NCBI RefSeq assembly: GCF_005696555.1
Contig: NZ_CP040005.1
Location: 62,001-126,000, forward strand
From: Actinomyces sp. oral taxon 171 str. F0337
GTDB lineage: Bacteria; Actinomycetota; Actinomycetes; Actinomycetales; Actinomycetaceae
Length of the DNA: 64,000 bases
Direction of reading: 5' to 3'
In this document: positions 10,048 to 23,821 of the stretch, piece by piece
How the letters are laid out: every line of letters begins with the position of its first letter
Numbering within the stretch: position 1 is the stretch's first letter
Notes under the pieces: model-generated
The model's database searches: none
Told to the model about the DNA's origin: nothing
What the model saw: only the letters and a program-made list of their open reading frames with translations
Translations under genes and position numbers: made by a program

Positions 10048-14876
<4,829 letters not shown>

Positions 14877-14904
14877 GGCTGCGCGAGCGGCTCGACTCAC
14901 GGGT

Positions 14905-14947
14905 GGGGGCGAGACTGAGGCGACACGGACCGTGCGCCCTCGCCCCC
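14905..14947 (+). terminator. Terminator after lac operon
   Basis: GGGGGCGAG (14905-14913) pairs perfectly with CTCGCCCCC (14939-14947); the loop holds a nested CACGG-A-CCGTG hairpin. It lies 30 bases after the symporter stop. The 306-base gap 14877-15182 otherwise contains only the iron box listed next. Confidence 0.65.
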
Positions 14948-15122
14948 GCCCGCCTTCCCGGGGCGGTGCGCAGGCGGAGTTCTTCTCCGCCGGCGCGCCG
15001 CCCTCGTGTTGATGGCTCTCGGCAGCGGATCCGCGTCCTTGACGGACGCCGGCTCTGGCAGGGGCTCCTGGGTGCAGCCAATATGGATACGACGATCGCG
15101 AGGTCTTGGTGATCAGATCGCC

Positions 15123-15141
15123 ACAGGCTAGGCTTACCTTG
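15123..15141. promoter_or_regulatory. DtxR/IdeR-type iron box
   Basis: ACAGGCTAGGCTTACCTTG matches the 19-base iron-box consensus TTAGGTTAGGCTAACCTAA at 13 of 19 positions, including the core TAGGCT-ACCT. It is 42 bases upstream of efeU, where an iron-bound DtxR-family repressor would shut off the uptake operon. Confidence 0.75.
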
Positions 15142-15182
15142 CTTGTAGTGATCCGAGACAAATTTCGTGACCTGGAGGTCGA

Positions 15183-16118
15183 GTGTTCGCCAACCTGCTC
15201 ATCGCCCTGAGGGAAGGCCTGGAGGCGGCGCTCGTTGTCAGCATCATCGTCGCCTACCTGGTCAAATCCGGTCGCCGCGACGCCCTGCCCAAGCTGTGGC
15301 TGGGGGTCGGGCTGGCGGCGCTGATCCCGCTGGTCGCTGGCGCCATCATGACCTGGGGCCCCAAGACCCTCACCTTCCAGGGCCAGGAGATCCTCGGCGG
15401 CACCCTGTCCTTCGTCGCCGTCGGCCTAGTGACCTGGATGATCTTCTGGATGGGGAAGAACGCCCGCGAGCTCAAGGGCGAGCTGGAAGGATCACTGTCC
15501 AAGTCCCTCTCTGCAGGCAGCTCCGGCTGGGGCATCGTCTGGATCGCCGTCGTCGCCGTCGGGCGCGAGGGGGTGGAGACCGCCCTGTTCGTGTGGGCCA
15601 CCGTGCGCTCCAGCATCGAGACCTCCGCCATGCAGGCGACAGTGGGCGTCATTGCGGGACTGGCCATCGCCATCGTGCTGGGTGTCCTCATCTATCAAGG
15701 CGCGGTGCGCATCAACCTGCGCGTCTTCTTCGCCGTGACCGGCTACTTCCTCGTCGTCGTCGCCGCCGGCATCATCGCCTACGGCATCGGAGACCTCCAG
15801 GAGGCCGGCCTCCTGCCGGGAATCATGAGCCACGCCTGGAACCTGTCCTCCTACCTGCCGGACAGCACCTCGCCCTTCCACTGGCTCTACGTGCTGCTTC
15901 AGGCCATGTTCCAGTTCAACCTCCAGCCCACCGTCCTGCAGGTCGTGGGCTGGTGGGTCTACATCGTCCCGACCCTGGTCCTCCTCACCCTCCAGATCAC
16001 GGGCCGATGGCCCTCGTCCGGGCGTGCAGTCGACGCCGTCCCGGCCGCCGCGAGCACCGAGGACTCTGCCGATGCCGCCGACTCCGCAGGCTCGAACGAC
16101 GCCGTCGAGGCCTCCTGA
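15183..16118 (+). CDS. efeU: EfeU/FTR1-family iron permease
   Basis: 311-residue integral membrane iron permease. The two signature REXXE motifs are present: REGLE at residues 10-14 and REGVE at about 128-132, each in a transmembrane helix. About seven hydrophobic helices are seen. GTG 15183 follows GGAGGTC and places REGLE at the usual position next to the N-terminus. It heads efeUOB and works with EfeO and EfeB to bring iron across the membrane. The C-terminal 30 residues are Ala/Ser/Asp-rich and likely disordered. Confidence 0.95.
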   Translation: MFANLLIALREGLEAALVVSIIVAYLVKSGRRDALPKLWLGVGLAALIPLVAGAIMTWGPKTLTFQGQEILGGTLSFVAVGLVTWMIFWMGKNARELKGELEGSLSKSLSAGSSGWGIVWIAVVAVGREGVETALFVWATVRSSIETSAMQATVGVIAGLAIAIVLGVLIYQGAVRINLRVFFAVTGYFLVVVAAGIIAYGIGDLQEAGLLPGIMSHAWNLSSYLPDSTSPFHWLYVLLQAMFQFNLQPTVLQVVGWWVYIVPTLVLLTLQITGRWPSSGRAVDAVPAAASTEDSADAADSAGSNDAVEAS

Positions 16119-16175
16119 CCACCCCGAGTACCCTCCCCTCCCCTATCCACGCCGTCTCTTCACAAAGGAAAGACC

Positions 16176-17504
16176 ATGCCCATCATCAAGCGACGCAATA
16201 TCCTCACCCTGCTCCCCCTGGCCGCTGTGGGCCTGGGCCTGGCCGCCTGCGCCGACAACCCCAAGAACGCCAAGGGCGGCGCCTCCGGCTCCGGGGCGGC
16301 CCAGGAGATCACGGTGACCCTCACCGACGACTCCTGCAAGCTCTCGTCCGCGTCCTTCCCCTCGGGCGTCGTCACCTTCACCATCACCAACTCCGGCACG
16401 GCGCCCAACGAGTTCGAGATTCTCACCGAGGACAAGCTCCAGATCGTCTCAGAGCAGGAGAACATCGGCCCCGGCACCACCACGAAGCTCACCACCTCCC
16501 TCAAGGAGGGCACCTACTACGCCGCCTGCAAGCCCAACATGGTCGGCGAGCTCAAGGGCGTCACCGAGCTGAAGATCACCAAGGGCGCCGCCGTCGACGT
16601 CAGCGCCGACGAGGCCAAGGCGCGCGAGACCGCCGTCACCAACTACACCGCCTACGTGCGTGACCAGGCCGGCCAGCTCCTCACCGCCACCCAGGGCTTC
16701 GTCACCGCCTACACCTCCGGTGACACCGCCACCGCCAAGAGCCTCTACCCACTGGCACGTCAGTACTACGAGCGCATCGAGCCCACCGCCGAGTCCTTCG
16801 GCATCAAGGAGGCCGGCGACCTCGACGCCGCCCTGGACATCCGCATCCAGGACCTCGCCGCCGATGCAGGCAAGGCCGTCACGGACAAGGACGTCCTCGC
16901 CAAGTGGACCGGATGGCACCGCATCGAGGCCGACCTGTGGGCCCAGGACTCCTCCAGCCCCTTCAAGTTCGCCGACGACGCCTCCCGCAAGAAGGTCGCC
17001 GACCAGCTCAACGCCGACACCAAGTCGCTCTACGACCTCGTCTACGGAAACATCACCGGCTCCGGCGGGAAGAAGTTCGAGCTCGGGCTCGAGGACGTCG
17101 CCAAGGGCGCCTCCAGCCTCCTCGAGGAGGTCGCCAGCCGCAAGATCGTCGGTGAGGAGGAGACCTTCTCCCACACCGACCTCTACGACTTCCAGGCCAA
17201 CGTCGAGGGCGCCAAGGTCGCCTACGGCAACGTCGAGGAGCTCATGAAGAAGAAGGACGCCAAGCTCGCCGAGAAGATCACCACCCAGTTCGCGGCGGTC
17301 GAGAAGCTCATCGCGGCCCACGCATCCGGGAAGGCCTCCAACGGCCAGCCCACCTACGCGGACTACTCCACCATCGCCGCGGTCCAGAAGGACGCCGGCG
17401 AGACCCCGGACAAGAACGCCTACACCGACGTGCAGCGCAAGTTCTCCGACGCCGTCAACGCCCTGAGCGAGTCGTTGTCCAAGGTCACTGGAACCGTCCT
17501 CTGA
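16176..17504 (+). CDS. efeO: Iron uptake lipoprotein EfeO (cupredoxin-M75)
   Basis: 442-residue periplasmic-type/cell-surface component. The signal ends in a lipobox (GLGLAAC). A cupredoxin-like domain (about residues 45-135, ITVTLTDDSCKLSS...) precedes an M75 imelysin-like helical domain containing WTGWHRIEADLW, the HxxE-type metal site of this family. It binds iron outside the membrane and hands it to EfeU. Start ATG 16176 follows AAAGGAAAG. It lies 57 bases after efeU and 45 before efeB. Confidence 0.95.
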   Translation: MPIIKRRNILTLLPLAAVGLGLAACADNPKNAKGGASGSGAAQEITVTLTDDSCKLSSASFPSGVVTFTITNSGTAPNEFEILTEDKLQIVSEQENIGPGTTTKLTTSLKEGTYYAACKPNMVGELKGVTELKITKGAAVDVSADEAKARETAVTNYTAYVRDQAGQLLTATQGFVTAYTSGDTATAKSLYPLARQYYERIEPTAESFGIKEAGDLDAALDIRIQDLAADAGKAVTDKDVLAKWTGWHRIEADLWAQDSSSPFKFADDASRKKVADQLNADTKSLYDLVYGNITGSGGKKFELGLEDVAKGASSLLEEVASRKIVGEEETFSHTDLYDFQANVEGAKVAYGNVEELMKKKDAKLAEKITTQFAAVEKLIAAHASGKASNGQPTYADYSTIAAVQKDAGETPDKNAYTDVQRKFSDAVNALSESLSKVTGTVL

Positions 17505-17549
17505 GGCATCGGCGCCAGAGCAACCCGGACACCCCGGAAGGAGACAGCA

Positions 17550-19082
17550 GTGAGTGGCAAGCCGACCGACGAGTCGGACACCTCCCCGGTCGCCGACGAC
17601 GCGGCCCAGGACGAGACCGCGCAGGCGCAGCAGGAGTCGCAGGCCCCCACGTCGGAGGGCCCGGGTGACGGCTCTCCGGCCTCCGACGCGGCGGAGCAGT
17701 CTGAGGACGCCAGCACGTCCGACACGGCTGACGAGCCGCAGAAGCCGGAGAAGGCGGATGAGCCCGTGAAGCCTGGACAGGCCGGGAAGCCCGCCACCAA
17801 GGGCACCAGCCGCCGCGCCATGTTCACCGGTGCGGGCCTGGGAGCCGCGCTCGCGGGCCTGGCCGGTGTGGCCGGCGGACGCGTCTGGGAGGCCTCCCGC
17901 CGGCCCGAGGACGCCATCCTCACGACCTACCCCTTCCGGGGTGACCACCAGGCGGGGATCACCACGCCCGCCCAGGACAACATGTTCACCGCGGCCTTCG
18001 ACGTCTCCACCACCGACGTCGAGGAGCTCAAGACCCTCCTGTCCGACTGGGCCGTGGCCGCCGAGCAGATGGCCGCCGGCGAGCTCATCGGCGGCCAGCC
18101 CAGCTCCAACAAGCAGCTGCCGCCCAAGGACACCGGCGAGGCCTGGGGCTACAAGCCCAACGGTCTGACCATCACCTTCGGCGTGGGCAAGGGCCTGTTC
18201 GTCGACGCCGACGGCAAGGACCGCTTCGGCCTGGCCGCCAAGATGCCCGCCGTCCTCAAGGAGGGCATGCCCTCCTTCGCCGGCGACCAGCTCCACGCCG
18301 CCCAGTCCGACGGCGACCTGCTCGTCCAGGCCTGCTCCAACGACGCCCAGGTGTGCGTCCACGCGATCCGCAACCTCACCCGCATCGCCTTCGGGACCGC
18401 CGCACTGCGGTGGAGCCAGGTCGGTTATGGGCGGACGTCGTCGACCTCCGTGGACCAGGAGACGCCGCGCAACCTGTTCGGCTTCAAGGACGGCACCAAC
18501 AACATCAAGGCCGAGGACTCCTCCGACCAGCTCAACAAGCACCTGTGGGTCCAGAAGGGCGACGACGCCGCAGCCGAGTGGATGACCGGTGGCACCTACT
18601 ACGTGGCCCGGCGCATCCGCATGCTCGCCGAGATCTGGGACCGCCTGCGGCTCATCGAGCAGGAGCAGACCATGGGGCGCGACAAGCGCTACGGGGCGCC
18701 GCTGAGCATCGCCAACCCCACGAAGTCCTCCGAGGAGTTCACGGCCGTGGACTACAAGGCCAAGGACGACAAGGGCGAGACGCTCGTGCCGGCCGACGCG
18801 CACATCGCCGTCGTCTCACCCGAGCAGAACCAGGGGCGCCGGATGCTGCGCCGCGGCTACAACTACACCGACGGCTCCGACTCCCTGGGGCTGCTGCAGA
18901 CCGGCCTGTTCTTCATCGCCTTCGTGCGCGACCCGCGCACGAACTTCTACCCGATCCTGGACCGCATGACCAAGAGCGACGCCCTCCAGGAGTACCTCAA
19001 GCACGAGGCCTCGGCCCTCTTCGCGATCCCCCCGGGCGTCAAGGAGGGCGACACCATGGTGGCCGCCTCGCTCTTCAGCTGA
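17550..19082 (+). CDS. efeB: Tat-exported DyP-type peroxidase EfeB
   Basis: 510-residue dye-decolourising heme peroxidase (deferrochelatase). An unusually long, acidic Ala/Glu/Pro-rich N-terminal region of about 85 residues precedes the Tat motif (SRRAMFTGAGLG). The DyP hallmark GFKDGTNN is present, along with the later heme-ligand and arginine region. The enzyme oxidises Fe(II) or releases iron from heme outside the membrane for EfeO/EfeU. GTG 17550 follows GGAAGGAGA. The N-terminal extension before the Tat signal is odd; a later start cannot be excluded. Confidence 0.93.
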   Translation: MSGKPTDESDTSPVADDAAQDETAQAQQESQAPTSEGPGDGSPASDAAEQSEDASTSDTADEPQKPEKADEPVKPGQAGKPATKGTSRRAMFTGAGLGAALAGLAGVAGGRVWEASRRPEDAILTTYPFRGDHQAGITTPAQDNMFTAAFDVSTTDVEELKTLLSDWAVAAEQMAAGELIGGQPSSNKQLPPKDTGEAWGYKPNGLTITFGVGKGLFVDADGKDRFGLAAKMPAVLKEGMPSFAGDQLHAAQSDGDLLVQACSNDAQVCVHAIRNLTRIAFGTAALRWSQVGYGRTSSTSVDQETPRNLFGFKDGTNNIKAEDSSDQLNKHLWVQKGDDAAAEWMTGGTYYVARRIRMLAEIWDRLRLIEQEQTMGRDKRYGAPLSIANPTKSSEEFTAVDYKAKDDKGETLVPADAHIAVVSPEQNQGRRMLRRGYNYTDGSDSLGLLQTGLFFIAFVRDPRTNFYPILDRMTKSDALQEYLKHEASALFAIPPGVKEGDTMVAASLFS

Positions 19083-19120
19083 GGACGGAGTGAAGGCGGC
19101 TCCCGCGGTGCGGGTGGTGG

Positions 19121-20365
19121 TCAGTGCTCGGCGTCGGCCAGTGCCTTGAAACCGGTGATCGCGAGGAGCGCCACGGTCAGGATGCCGGTCAGCGTCAGAG
19201 ACAGCGTCCGGAAGGTGGGCGACGACGTCGCCAGGAGCGGGCCGGCGCTCGTGCCGACGAACAGGATGAATCCGTTGAGTGCCATGCCGCTGCCGCGGTT
19301 GGGGGCGGAGACCTGCCCATAGAGGCTGATCATCGCCGGTACGGCCAGCGCGACCCCGGCGACGTACACGACGCTGCAGGCCACCAGGCCCGCCAGGCTC
19401 TGAGCCAGCAGTGCCTCACCGAGCATGCCCAGCGCCGACACTCCGAAGCCGAGTCGGGCCGTCCGCGCCCAGGACCACCTGGCCGCGATCCGGCCCGCGA
19501 TGAGACTGAGGAACATGGCCGGCAGGGCCGCCAGCCGAATGAGGATGACCGTCGAAGGCCGCATGCCCAGCGTCTCCAGGTGGCCGCCGATCCCCGTGTA
19601 CATGGCGACGAACACCATGAGCAGCGTGACGTGCGCCAGGCTGAGCGCCAGAACCGCGGGTCTGAGCGCGAGCCGGCCCAGCGACGCGAACTGCCCCTGC
19701 AGGGAGGAGGTCGATGGGCCGGAAGCGGCGTCGTGCACGACGGCGAGGACGGCCGCCAGGGCCACAGCCAGCAGCCCTCCGCACAGGGGGAAGAACCACC
19801 GCCACCCCAGGTGCAGCGCGACCAGTGAGGCCAGGACCTGGCCGACGATGCCCGCCACGAGGAACGACGTCGACATCGCCCCGATCGCCCCGGCCCGCCT
19901 CGGCGGTGCCAGCGCCTCCGACAGGTAGGCCAGCGCCACGGGTGCGAAACCGGAGGCGCTCAGACCCTGGACCGCACGCAGGGCCGCGAGCGCCGGCAGG
20001 GACGGGGCCAGGGCGCAGCAGACGGTGGAGACGGTGAGGGTCCCCAGCGCGAGCGCCATGGTCCTCCTCCTGCCGTAGTGGTCGGAGACCGGCCCCCAGA
20101 TGAGGAAGCCCATGGCGTAGGTGAGGCTGAAGGCCGTCGACAGGGCGACGGTGGCGCTGCCGTGGAGGTCGGTCGAGATCGGGGTGAGCAGAGGGATGGC
20201 GGCGTACAGCTGGGTCAGGACGAGCAGCGCGGTGACGACGAGGGCCGCGGTGGCGCCGCTGCCGGCGGGGTAGGTGGGGGAGGTCGACCGGGTCGTCGAC
20301 CGGGCTGACGGCTCGGGGGAGCGGGCGACGTCGGGATGCTGATCGGGTCGGTGCGCGGGAGACAT
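19121..20365 (-). CDS. MFS transporter, YnfM/Bcr-like efflux type
   Basis: 414-residue 12-helix major facilitator. The motif WGPVSDHYGRRRTMALAL between helices 2 and 3 is the MFS motif A. Flanking tails are short, the N-terminal one being Ser/Arg/Thr-rich. It is divergent from a TetR gene, and the intergenic gap holds two near-identical operators, so this is probably an inducible efflux pump. ATG 20365 is preceded by AAAGGGG. Substrate unknown. Confidence 0.9.
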   Translation of the reverse strand: MSPAHRPDQHPDVARSPEPSARSTTRSTSPTYPAGSGATAALVVTALLVLTQLYAAIPLLTPISTDLHGSATVALSTAFSLTYAMGFLIWGPVSDHYGRRRTMALALGTLTVSTVCCALAPSLPALAALRAVQGLSASGFAPVALAYLSEALAPPRRAGAIGAMSTSFLVAGIVGQVLASLVALHLGWRWFFPLCGGLLAVALAAVLAVVHDAASGPSTSSLQGQFASLGRLALRPAVLALSLAHVTLLMVFVAMYTGIGGHLETLGMRPSTVILIRLAALPAMFLSLIAGRIAARWSWARTARLGFGVSALGMLGEALLAQSLAGLVACSVVYVAGVALAVPAMISLYGQVSAPNRGSGMALNGFILFVGTSAGPLLATSSPTFRTLSLTLTGILTVALLAITGFKALADAEH

Positions 20366-20374
20366 GAGAGCCCC

Positions 20375-20396
20375 TTTCCAACGTAAGCGTTGGAAA
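20375..20396. promoter_or_regulatory. TetR operator 1
   Basis: Perfect 9-base arms TTTCCAACG and CGTTGGAAA are separated by TAAG. The site lies 10 bases upstream of the MFS start codon and shares its core CAACG-N4-CGTTG with operator 2, whose centre is 46 bases away. Confidence 0.8.
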
Positions 20397-20424
20397 TGAC
20401 CCTAGTAGACTGGAAGAGAAAGTG

Positions 20425-20438
20425 CAACGGTAGCGTTG
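20425..20438. promoter_or_regulatory. TetR operator 2
   Basis: CAACG-GTAG-CGTTG repeats the core of operator 1 with the same 4-base spacing. It is 43 bases upstream of the TetR start, consistent with autoregulation. Confidence 0.75.
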
Positions 20439-20480
20439 GAGTTTGCCGCCGGCGCTCGCGGACACGGGAGACGGAGTGTC

Positions 20481-21074
20481 ATGGCCTGGGACACCGAGGG
20501 AACCAAGCGCAAGATCAAGGACGCCGCCACCGCCGAGTTCACCCGCCGTGGGCCCGCCGGGACCACCATCGAGCGGATCGCCAAGCGTGCGGGCGTCAAC
20601 AAGGAGCGCGTCTACAACTACTTCGGCTCCAAGGACCGCTTGTTCTCCGCAGTCCTGCGCGACGAGCTGACCAGGGTGGCCGAGGCCGTGCCGCCCGCCT
20701 TCGACGTGGGGGAGGACGTGGGGGACTACGCCGGGCGCCTGTACGACTACCACCGGCAACGCCCCGAGCTCATCCGGCTGCTGTGCTGGGAGGCCCTCAC
20801 CTTCGACGACGAGGTCCCCGAGGAGGAGCTGCGGCGGGAGCACTACCAGCGCAAGATCGCCGGGGTGCGCAGCGGTCAGGACTCCGGCGCCCTGACCCGG
20901 GACGTCGACCCCGGGGCGCTCATGCTCATGATCATGTCGCTGACCGGCTGGTGGTCCACCGTGCCCCAGGTGGCGCGGATGCTGTGCGGGCCCCTCGATG
21001 ATGAGGAGGCGCACGAGCGACAGCGCGCCGTCGTGGTTGACGCGGCCCGTCGGCTCGCCGCACCCCGCGACTGA
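20481..21074 (+). CDS. TetR-family regulator of the divergent MFS gene
   Basis: 197-residue TetR repressor. The helix-turn-helix is TTIERIAKRAGVNKERVYNYF, near residues 30-50 (given here to its core only: IAKRAGVNKERVYNYF). ATG 20481 was chosen because the longer GTG frame from 20436 begins inside operator 2. The ligand domain is variable. The two operators in the intergenic gap indicate that it represses both itself and the MFS pump. Confidence 0.9.
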   Translation: MAWDTEGTKRKIKDAATAEFTRRGPAGTTIERIAKRAGVNKERVYNYFGSKDRLFSAVLRDELTRVAEAVPPAFDVGEDVGDYAGRLYDYHRQRPELIRLLCWEALTFDDEVPEEELRREHYQRKIAGVRSGQDSGALTRDVDPGALMLMIMSLTGWWSTVPQVARMLCGPLDDEEAHERQRAVVVDAARRLAAPRD

Positions 21075-21107
21075 GCGCGGGGAGGTCGGCTGGGCCAAGA
21101 TGGACCC

Positions 21108-22532
21108 ATGCGCGACCTGAACGACCTGACCCGCCCCACCGTCCCCTCCGGCGCCATCCAGGAGCGCATGACCGCCGAGACCGAGGAGCGCCGCGGCGTC
21201 GTCGGCCCGGCACCGGCCCTGCCCGACGACGCCGGAGCCCCCGCTGGCCTGCGCACCGCCCTGGGTGAGGTCGTCGCCGGGCTGGCCCCGCAGATCGTCG
21301 AGCTCTCCCACGATATCCACGACCACCCCGAGACCGGCTACGAGGAGCACCACGCCGTGGCCGCGGTCGCCGATCTCCTGCGCCGCCACGGCATCGAGCC
21401 CGAGGTCGGCGTCTACGGCATGGACACCGCCCTGCGCGCCGAGATCCCCGGGGGTGGGGATGCGGACGCGGCGGCCGCGGGCTCCGGTGAGTCCGCCGGC
21501 ACCATCGCGATCCTCGCCGAGTACGACGCCCTGCCCGGCATCGGCCACGGCTGCGGGCACAACGTCATGTGCGCCAACTCCGTGGGCGCCTTCCTCGCCC
21601 TGGCGGCCCTGGCCCGCTCCCACCCGGGCGCCCTGCCCGGCCGCGTCGTCCTGCAGACCACGCCCGCCGAGGAGAACTCGACCGCCAAGGAGATCCTGGC
21701 CGTGCGCGGCATGCTCGACGGCGTCGACGCCGCCATCCAGACCCACTCCTACGCCCACGACGTCACCCACCAGACCTGGCTGGGCGTGCGCCGCCTGCGC
21801 GTCATCTTCCACGGTGTGCCGGCCCACGCCGCCTCCCAGCCCTTCATGGGCCGCAACGCCCTGGACGCCGCCACCCTGGCTCTGACCGGCATCGGCCTGC
21901 TGCGCCAGCAGATGCTCCCCATGGACCGCCTCCACGCCATCATCACCGACGGCGGCCAGGTCCCCAACATCATCCCCGAACGCACCGAGCTGTCCATCAT
22001 GGTGCGCTCGAAGTACCTCGAGACCCTCAAGGAGATCGCCGAGCGGGTCGAGGAGGTCCTCCACGGCGCCGCCCTCATGACCGGCACCGGCGTTGAGATC
22101 CTCACCTCCGAGTACTGCAACGAGGTCCCCGTCCGGGACAACGGCCCCCTGCTGACCTCCTGGGTGCGCTCCCAGCGCGAGCGCGGCCGCGACCCCCTGG
22201 CCACCGGGGTCCTGCCCGAGACGATCGCCGCCGGCACCGACTTCGGCAACGTCTCCCAGCGCGTGCCCGGCATCCACCCGCTCATCAAGGTCACCGACCG
22301 GCCCGACGTCGCCCTCCACACCCCCGCCATGACCGAGGCCGCCGGCGCCCCCACCGGGGACGCGGCCGCGCTCGACGGCGCCTACGGGCTGGCCGCCGTC
22401 GCCCTGGACTGGCTGCACGACGCCGAGCTGCGCCGGGCCGTGCGAGCCGACTTCGAGGCCACCGGCGGGGCGATCGACGTCGCCGGCTTCTGGGAGGAGC
22501 GAACCGGGGTCAGGCCGCGGGGCGACGGATGA
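21108..22532 (+). CDS. M20-family amidohydrolase
   Basis: 474-residue zinc-type amidohydrolase of the M20D group (aminoacylase/IAA-amino acid hydrolase/AbgB-like). Visible motifs: HDHPETGYEEH, the metal-binding GHGCGHN, and AEENSTAKE with the catalytic glutamate; an inserted dimerisation domain follows (FHGVPAHAAS). It hydrolyses an N-acyl or amide bond; substrate unknown. Start ATG 21108 gives a 50-residue N-terminal extension; a shorter start is possible. It overlaps the convergent lipid kinase gene by 23 bases. Confidence 0.88.
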   Translation: MRDLNDLTRPTVPSGAIQERMTAETEERRGVVGPAPALPDDAGAPAGLRTALGEVVAGLAPQIVELSHDIHDHPETGYEEHHAVAAVADLLRRHGIEPEVGVYGMDTALRAEIPGGGDADAAAAGSGESAGTIAILAEYDALPGIGHGCGHNVMCANSVGAFLALAALARSHPGALPGRVVLQTTPAEENSTAKEILAVRGMLDGVDAAIQTHSYAHDVTHQTWLGVRRLRVIFHGVPAHAASQPFMGRNALDAATLALTGIGLLRQQMLPMDRLHAIITDGGQVPNIIPERTELSIMVRSKYLETLKEIAERVEEVLHGAALMTGTGVEILTSEYCNEVPVRDNGPLLTSWVRSQRERGRDPLATGVLPETIAAGTDFGNVSQRVPGIHPLIKVTDRPDVALHTPAMTEAAGAPTGDAAALDGAYGLAAVALDWLHDAELRRAVRADFEATGGAIDVAGFWEERTGVRPRGDG

Positions 22533-23712
22533 GCAGCGCCCCGGGGTCGATGCGCACCCGCATGCCCTGCGTGGGCGCCAGCAGGTCCCCGTCGACCTCC
22601 ACCAGGGCCGGCGTCGAGAGCTGGACGGCCACCTCCCCGCCGCGCCGCAGCGCCACCCGCCCCAGGGAGCGACCCGACTCGGAGTAGCGCGCCGCGTAGG
22701 GCGGCAGCACCTGGCGCGCCAGCGAGCTCCAGCCCGCCAGGCCGGCCACCGTGTCGATGGCGGCGACGTCGAGCAGGCCGTCGTCGGTGCGGGCCTGCGG
22801 CAGCAGGGTGATGCCGGCCGGGAGGCGGCCGCCGTTGGCCACCAGCAGGTTACGGGCTCTCAGGCGCTCCACGCGCCGCTGTCCGGCCTCGTCCAGAAGG
22901 CTCAGCACCAGGTCCATGCGCGGCGAGCCCAGGTTCTCCATGGCCGCCAGCGCGTAGGCGCCCCAGCCGACCCTCGCCTTGAGGGCCGGGCGCGTGGAGG
23001 CCACCAGTCCGGCGTCGAAACCGATCCCGGCCACCACCATGCAGGCGTGCTCGTCGCCGAGCGTGGGCCGGGTCCACTGTCGGGGCCTGCGGGTCGCCCT
23101 CTGGATCGTGCGCACGGCCCGGGCCGCCTCAGCCGACAGCTGCTGGGAGTCGGCCCGGGTGGGCGGGGTGCCCGGCGGGGCTGCTGAGGCTCGGCCCGTC
23201 AGGGTGCCAGAGCCGGCCTGTCCTCTGGGGGTGCTCCCCGGTGCCGGGTCGGGGTCGACGTCGGGATCGGACCAGGGCTCGGTCCTCACCCAGGCCAGGT
23301 CGGCGGGAAGATCAACCCCCTGGGCCACCACCTTGGCCGCGGCCCTCGGGTCTCCGACCGGCACTCCGAGGTTGCGGGCCGCCAGGTTCGCCGTGCCCAA
23401 CGGGACGATGCCCATCTGGGCGCCGGTGCCGGCCAGGCCGGCCGCCACTGAGCGCACCGTTCCGTCACCGCCGGCGGCCACCACCAGCCTGGCCCCGGCG
23501 GCCAGGGCCAGGCGCGCCTGCATCGTGCCCGGCTCGGAGACGCTTGTCTCCAGCCATACGGGCCGGGCGTAACCGGCCTCGTACAGCTCATCCTCCAGCC
23601 GGGAGCGCACCGCAGCGGTGGCGCGCGGCTTGGAGGGATTGACGACGACGCAGGCCAGCGGCCGCCCGGTGCGCATCGTCGCCCGGGTGCCGCCGTCGGT
23701 GCCGCCCGTCAT
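22510..23712 (-). CDS. Diacylglycerol/lipid kinase family protein
   Basis: 400-residue cytoplasmic enzyme of the DAGK catalytic family (YegS/DgkB-like). The nucleotide-binding GGDGTVRSV motif and the substrate-loop PLGTANLAARNLG are clear. It phosphorylates a lipid alcohol, probably diacylglycerol or a related isoprenoid/sphingoid lipid; the exact substrate is not evident. A Pro/Gly/Ser-rich insertion at about residues 150-205 interrupts the fold and is unusual for the family (typical length near 300). Confidence 0.9.
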   Translation of the reverse strand: MTGGTDGGTRATMRTGRPLACVVVNPSKPRATAAVRSRLEDELYEAGYARPVWLETSVSEPGTMQARLALAAGARLVVAAGGDGTVRSVAAGLAGTGAQMGIVPLGTANLAARNLGVPVGDPRAAAKVVAQGVDLPADLAWVRTEPWSDPDVDPDPAPGSTPRGQAGSGTLTGRASAAPPGTPPTRADSQQLSAEAARAVRTIQRATRRPRQWTRPTLGDEHACMVVAGIGFDAGLVASTRPALKARVGWGAYALAAMENLGSPRMDLVLSLLDEAGQRRVERLRARNLLVANGGRLPAGITLLPQARTDDGLLDVAAIDTVAGLAGWSSLARQVLPPYAARYSESGRSLGRVALRRGGEVAVQLSTPALVEVDGDLLAPTQGMRVRIDPGALLIRRPAA

Positions 23713-23821
23713 AAGGGCAGGCTAGTCGCCCATGCGGTCCCGGTCACGGCCCGCGAGGGCCCGGCGAGTGCGAGAGGATCGGGAGCGCATGCCGCTGGTC
23801 AGAAGCGCCCCGGAGGCGGGC

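Noticed and set aside
16449..18803. 784-residue open frame antisense to efeO/efeB
   Set aside because: Reverse-strand shadow; no motif and no ribosome site.
19416..22418. 1000-residue open frame antisense to the MFS/TetR/M20 region
   Set aside because: Runs across three real genes and an intergenic gap with operators; composition is that of a shadow frame.
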